Positions 60,916 through 64,000 of a stretch of DNA of 64,000 nt are shown here, in pieces. Source of the stretch: Streptomyces violens (lineage in GTDB: Bacteria > Actinomycetota > Actinomycetes > Streptomycetales > Streptomycetaceae). Below the pieces are notes generated by a model that searched no databases, was not told the DNA's origin, and saw nothing but the letters and a program-made list of their open reading frames with translations. The DNA is taken from positions 62,001-126,000 of the forward strand of contig NZ_JOBH01000016.1 of assembly GCF_000717745.1 (NCBI RefSeq), read 5' to 3'. Every line of letters starts with the position of its first letter. Position 1 is the first letter of the stretch. The position numbers and the translations under genes were made by a program.

Positions 60916-63656
60916 CGCGGCTCCCCCAGCAACGCCAGGTTCTCGATGGCGGCGAGGCCATAGAGCGCGGTGTCATTGGTGGACACCCAGGGTGCCTCGC
61001 CGCCGGGGACGAGCGCGGTCGGCCCGGACACCTTCTCCGTCTTCCAGGGCGCGCTCTCCGTGTAGCCGTCGGAGCGGAGGAACTTGTCCCACGCGCGCTG
61101 GGCGAGCTTCTTGTCGCCCGTACGGTGAGCGGCGTACGCGTCGAGCCGGGAGTGGCCCTGGAAGAGGATCAGGCTGCCGAAGTCCGCGCCGTAACGCGCC
61201 TTCTGCTCCGCCTTGGTGGCGTTGAAGTAGCGGCAGTAGTCGAGGTACGCCTCCTCGAACTTCTCGTTGTCGACCAGGTCGATCAGCTCGGCGCACAGCT
61301 CGTTGAGGCCGAAGACGGCGGACAGGTGCGACACACTGACCACCGGCTTCTCCGCGACGGCGAACTTCCCGGTGTCCAGGTCGTAGAGTCCGCTGCCCTG
61401 CACGAAGCCGTTGGGCTGGGCCGCGATGGTCTCCATCGTGGACAGCACCCGCGCCCTGGCCTTCTGCCACTTGGTTCCGCGCCGCTCCCACTCGGTCAGC
61501 CACGCGGAGACCAGCCCGGACCAGTCGGTGCCGAAGCCGATGGAGAGGGCGTGCGGGTCGGGCTTGTAGTCGGAATCGGGGCGGACCTTGCGCTGCGGGT
61601 CGAGGACGAGGAACGTCTCGTCGGAGTCGACGTTGGCGTGCATCAGGTCGCCGACCCGTTCGTCGGCGGTGAGGAAGTAGTAGAAGCGGCGGTAGGTGGT
61701 GTTGGCGATGCGCTGCTGCTTCGCACTGTCGGCGTAGTGCTGGACGCCGTGCCGGGTGCCGAGTCCGGCCCATTTGCCGAGGTGGTAGACGTCGACCTCG
61801 CCGGTGTGCCGGGTCATGGCCTCGGCGAAGCGGAAGATATCGGCGCGCCCGGAGCGCAGATAGGCGTACCAGAGCCAGAGGTCGGGCGAGAGCTCGGAGT
61901 TGTCCCAGGCGTAGCCGCCGACGTCGTAGCGCCACTGGTGGCGGGCCGTGTCGTAGAAGTGCATCACGTCGCCGTAGTCCCAGAAGCCGTACCAGCGCCG
62001 CTGCTCCACCTGGTCCTTGTAGTAGGTGAAGAGGAAGTCGAGATGGTCCTCGATCCTGGCCTTGGCGGGCGTCGAGCGGTCGGGCTCGGCGTAGAGGCCG
62101 GGGCCGAAGACACCGGCGGTGATGAACTGGCGTGGTGGCGGGGCGAGTTGGGGCAGGGTGCGGACGGCTTCGACCTGGCTCGCGAGCGCGTCGGCGGCCG
62201 GGGTGGTGTCGTGCGCCCAGAAGAGGAGTTCGCTGGTGCGGGCGATGCCGTACGGCGTGCCGAACTCCGGCTCGTAGTCCTCGTAGGTGATGTTGAGCCC
62301 TTCGAGCTGCTCGGCGTAGCTGTCCTGGCCCATGCCGTCGTGGTAGAAGCGCAGGTCCATGGGCGGGGCCTCGGAGGACCAGAGCCAGAGGGTGACCTCG
62401 GCCTCCTCCGTCTGCGCCCCGCGGATGTCGAGTCCGGCCGGGTGCTTCTCCCAGAAGTCGCGCAGCCCGAAGGCGAAGCCGCCGCTCGCGCCGCCGACGT
62501 AGCCGAAGCCCGAGGCGCGGTGGCCGCCGCCGGCCGGGATCCAGCCGTGGCCCTTCTTGGTGCGCTTGCGCACCGTGAACCCGTCGGCGGAGAGCTGGGA
62601 GAGCGTGTAGTCGCCCCACTCGGGGATGAGGTGCAGCCGGCTGGTCACCCGCTGGTCCCAGGTGGCCGGGTCGGGCAGCTTCTTCCCCTCGAACTGGGCG
62701 GCCTGCACGGCGGCACCCGGGTCGCGGCGCAGCCCGGTGATGCCCTTGACCGCCTCGCGCAGCAGGCCGGTGCCGTCGCCGCCGATGCGGATGTGCCGGT
62801 CGTAGCTCTCGTCGCGCATCGGCACGGTGAAGCGCACGCCGAGTCCGCGGATGAAGTCCCCGCTCGCCTTGCCGGGCTCCTGCGTCCCGTCGTACGTGAT
62901 CGTGTGGACCATGCGGATGGACTCGGCGCCCGCGTAGAAGTAGAGGCGGACGGAGAACGGCAGCCAGGAGCGGTTGCCGCGGCGGTGCTTGCCGTCGATG
63001 CGGACGACCGCGCGGACCGGGCCGTCCTGCTCGACCTCCACCTCGCCGATGGCGCTCTCGAAGCGCTCGTACTTCTCGGTGCCCTGGTCGCCGTCCTCGA
63101 TCTCGCCCTGGCGCAGCAGCACGAGGCGGCCGTCCTTGGCGATCTCGGTGGCGCCTCTGCGGACGGACTTCACTAGCGTGGCACCGCTCGTGCCGATCCG
63201 GGCGGTGATCACGCCGGTATCGACGTCGACGGTGCCGCCCTTGCGGTCGACGGTGACCTTCTTGGCGGGCGCGGTGGGGGCACCGGCCTTGAGCGTGTAC
63301 TTCTCGGCGGCCGACTGCGGGCCCAGGGCGTGCGCGGTCCACTTCAGGGAGCCGTCGGGCCAGTAGGCGAGCGGCCAGGTCTGGACGGGTACGGCCTTGC
63401 CGCCGCCGTCGGTGAGGGTGAATTCCTGGTCCGCCTCGTACGCGCCCTTGGGCCAGGGCACGCCGAGGGTCGAGCCCGGCGCCGCGCCCAGGCCGCCGTC
63501 CTCCAGCCAGGTCAGCTCGACGGGGCCGCCGGCGGCACGCTTGCCGGGCCCGTCGGCGGCGGCCGCCGGCGCGCTGCCGAGGGACCAGCTGAAGTGGGCG
63601 ACGGCACCGGCGGCCGCGGCCGCCTTCAGAAGGGATCTGCGGGGGATCGGAGACAT
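60912..63656 (-). CDS. Tat-exported PL26-like exo-rhamnogalacturonan lyase
   Basis: The 914-residue protein begins with a Tat signal, PRRSLLKAAAAAGAVAHFSW, cleaved near PAAAAD. It resembles the PcRGLX/PL26 family by length and architecture: N-terminal beta domain (VELTWLEDGG, GVPWPKGAY), central domain and a C-terminal alpha-helical toroid (YGFWDYGDVMHFYD, GGYAWDNSELSPDLW). PL26 releases unsaturated galacturonosyl-rhamnose from rhamnogalacturonan chain ends. Many such genes are labelled only Tat-signal proteins. Context (CE12, GH51, YesL-like) supports the call; no activity motif is certain. Confidence 0.8.
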   Translation of the reverse strand: MSPIPRRSLLKAAAAAGAVAHFSWSLGSAPAAAADGPGKRAAGGPVELTWLEDGGLGAAPGSTLGVPWPKGAYEADQEFTLTDGGGKAVPVQTWPLAYWPDGSLKWTAHALGPQSAAEKYTLKAGAPTAPAKKVTVDRKGGTVDVDTGVITARIGTSGATLVKSVRRGATEIAKDGRLVLLRQGEIEDGDQGTEKYERFESAIGEVEVEQDGPVRAVVRIDGKHRRGNRSWLPFSVRLYFYAGAESIRMVHTITYDGTQEPGKASGDFIRGLGVRFTVPMRDESYDRHIRIGGDGTGLLREAVKGITGLRRDPGAAVQAAQFEGKKLPDPATWDQRVTSRLHLIPEWGDYTLSQLSADGFTVRKRTKKGHGWIPAGGGHRASGFGYVGGASGGFAFGLRDFWEKHPAGLDIRGAQTEEAEVTLWLWSSEAPPMDLRFYHDGMGQDSYAEQLEGLNITYEDYEPEFGTPYGIARTSELLFWAHDTTPAADALASQVEAVRTLPQLAPPPRQFITAGVFGPGLYAEPDRSTPAKARIEDHLDFLFTYYKDQVEQRRWYGFWDYGDVMHFYDTARHQWRYDVGGYAWDNSELSPDLWLWYAYLRSGRADIFRFAEAMTRHTGEVDVYHLGKWAGLGTRHGVQHYADSAKQQRIANTTYRRFYYFLTADERVGDLMHANVDSDETFLVLDPQRKVRPDSDYKPDPHALSIGFGTDWSGLVSAWLTEWERRGTKWQKARARVLSTMETIAAQPNGFVQGSGLYDLDTGKFAVAEKPVVSVSHLSAVFGLNELCAELIDLVDNEKFEEAYLDYCRYFNATKAEQKARYGADFGSLILFQGHSRLDAYAAHRTGDKKLAQRAWDKFLRSDGYTESAPWKTEKVSGPTALVPGGEAPWVSTNDTALYGLAAIENLALLGEPR

Positions 63657-63675
63657 CGTTGTTCCTTTCCGTTCG

Positions 63676-64000
63676 CTAGTCGAGAGCAGTTGTGGCGTGG
63701 CCCGCCGCGGTCCGGCGCCGCCCGTACCGCTCCTCCACGGCGAGCGCCGCCGCGGCGAGGGCGCCGAGTACCGGGATCGCCAGCGGCGGGCTGAACCAGG
63801 CGGAGACGGCGACCACGGCCACCCCGCCCACCAGCAGGAAGGACCCGGCAGGGTCGAGGACCGTGCGCCGGCCGGCGGCAGCGAGCAGCGCCCGCCAGGA
63901 CGCCCCGGGCTCCCAGACCGCGGCCGCCCGCAGCCCCGCCACGGCGGCCCCGCACAGCGCGAGGAGACCGGCCGCGCCCACCAGCGGGCCCCCGGGCAGT
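63676..64000 (-). CDS. Membrane protein, C-terminal part, possibly YesL/DUF624 (cut by window edge)
   Basis: The reverse strand is open from the right edge to a stop at 63676, 19 bp before the PL26 gene. Two hydrophobic helices (GAAGLLALCGAAVAGLRAAAV and FLLVGGVAVVAVSAWFSPPLAIPVLGALAA, in parts) and a basic tail are visible. YesL-like DUF624 proteins lie in rhamnogalacturonan operons, so this is the favoured identity; the fragment is too short to confirm. Confidence 0.55.
   Translation of the reverse strand, partial: LPGGPLVGAAGLLALCGAAVAGLRAAAVWEPGASWRALLAAAGRRTVLDPAGSFLLVGGVAVVAVSAWFSPPLAIPVLGALAAAALAVEERYGRRRTAAGHATTALD

Noticed and set aside
1..64000. Secondary-metabolite (PKS, NRPS, RiPP) cluster, prophage or insertion sequence
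   Set aside because: No synthase, carrier, precursor-modification, integrase, capsid or transposase motifs were seen anywhere in the window.

Overview
The window is high-GC actinobacterial DNA, almost certainly from a Streptomyces chromosome. The signs are very high GC with strong third-position bias, many GTG starts, chains of genes joined by ATGA or GTGA overlaps, sugar ABC transporters without their own ATPase, Tat/Sec-exported polysaccharidases, and families typical of the genus (MocR, SigE-type ECF, LAL-like LuxR, monocupin quercetinase). No rRNA, tRNA, CRISPR array, phage or insertion sequence was recognised. All gene calls come from reading translations and motifs by eye; no search was run.

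Layout. 1-549: start of a SulP anion permease that runs off the left edge. 695-10645: a type II arabinogalactan unit (GH30-type endo-1,6-galactanase with a ricin-type CBM, GH42 beta-galactosidase, CUT1 ABC importer) divergent from a LacI repressor and a secreted GH43, with two palindromic operators between. 10693-14842: LysR regulator, YdeP/FdhF-like molybdopterin oxidoreductase and FdhD. 14869-17317: EamA exporter and MocR regulator whose start codons overlap head to head. 17339-20584: MarR, UbiD-family decarboxylase, M20 amidohydrolase. 20829-26787: TetR + DHA2 exporter, NCS1 permease, TetR + amidohydrolase. 26862-32946: a hexuronate/aldonate operon (FCD-GntR, ManD, fructuronate reductase, MHS symporter, idonate-type dehydrogenase). 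33017-38456: small kinase-like ATPase, alpha/beta hydrolase and quercetinase with a divergent MarR, RibD-like reductase, large LuxR regulator. 38516-39448: a secreted cutinase/PETase-type polyester hydrolase.

39560-53893 is a long minus-strand pectin operon, nearly every junction translationally coupled: GntR, DHDPS-family lyase, IlvD/Edd sugar-acid dehydratase, two ABC permeases, Gfo/Idh oxidoreductase, DUF6807 protein, GH43, a PL1-CE8 fusion, the sugar-binding lipoprotein, a CE12 acetylesterase and a second PL1. 54032-58271 adds a PL3 pectate lyase, an ECF sigma factor with its membrane partner, and a PL11 rhamnogalacturonan lyase. 58289-64000 is a second coupled operon for rhamnogalacturonan I: YesL-like membrane protein (partial), PL26-like exo-lyase, CE12 and GH51 arabinofuranosidase.

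Together the genes form a plant cell-wall pectin and arabinogalactan programme. Secreted lyases and esterases cut homogalacturonan and rhamnogalacturonan I, arabinofuranosidases and galactanases strip side chains, two CUT1 importers take up oligosaccharides (probably powered by a shared MsiK-type ATPase elsewhere), and intracellular enzymes feed uronate and aldonate intermediates to central metabolism. The most noteworthy observations are a TTA (bldA) codon in the ECF sigma factor embedded among the pectinases, a PETase-family hydrolase beside the pectin operon, the PL1-CE8 fusion, an uncharacterised DUF6807/Gfo-Idh pair inside the operon, a 15-bp tandem array at the EamA/MocR divergent start, and an Asn-to-Ser change at a likely metal-ligand position in the UbiD protein.
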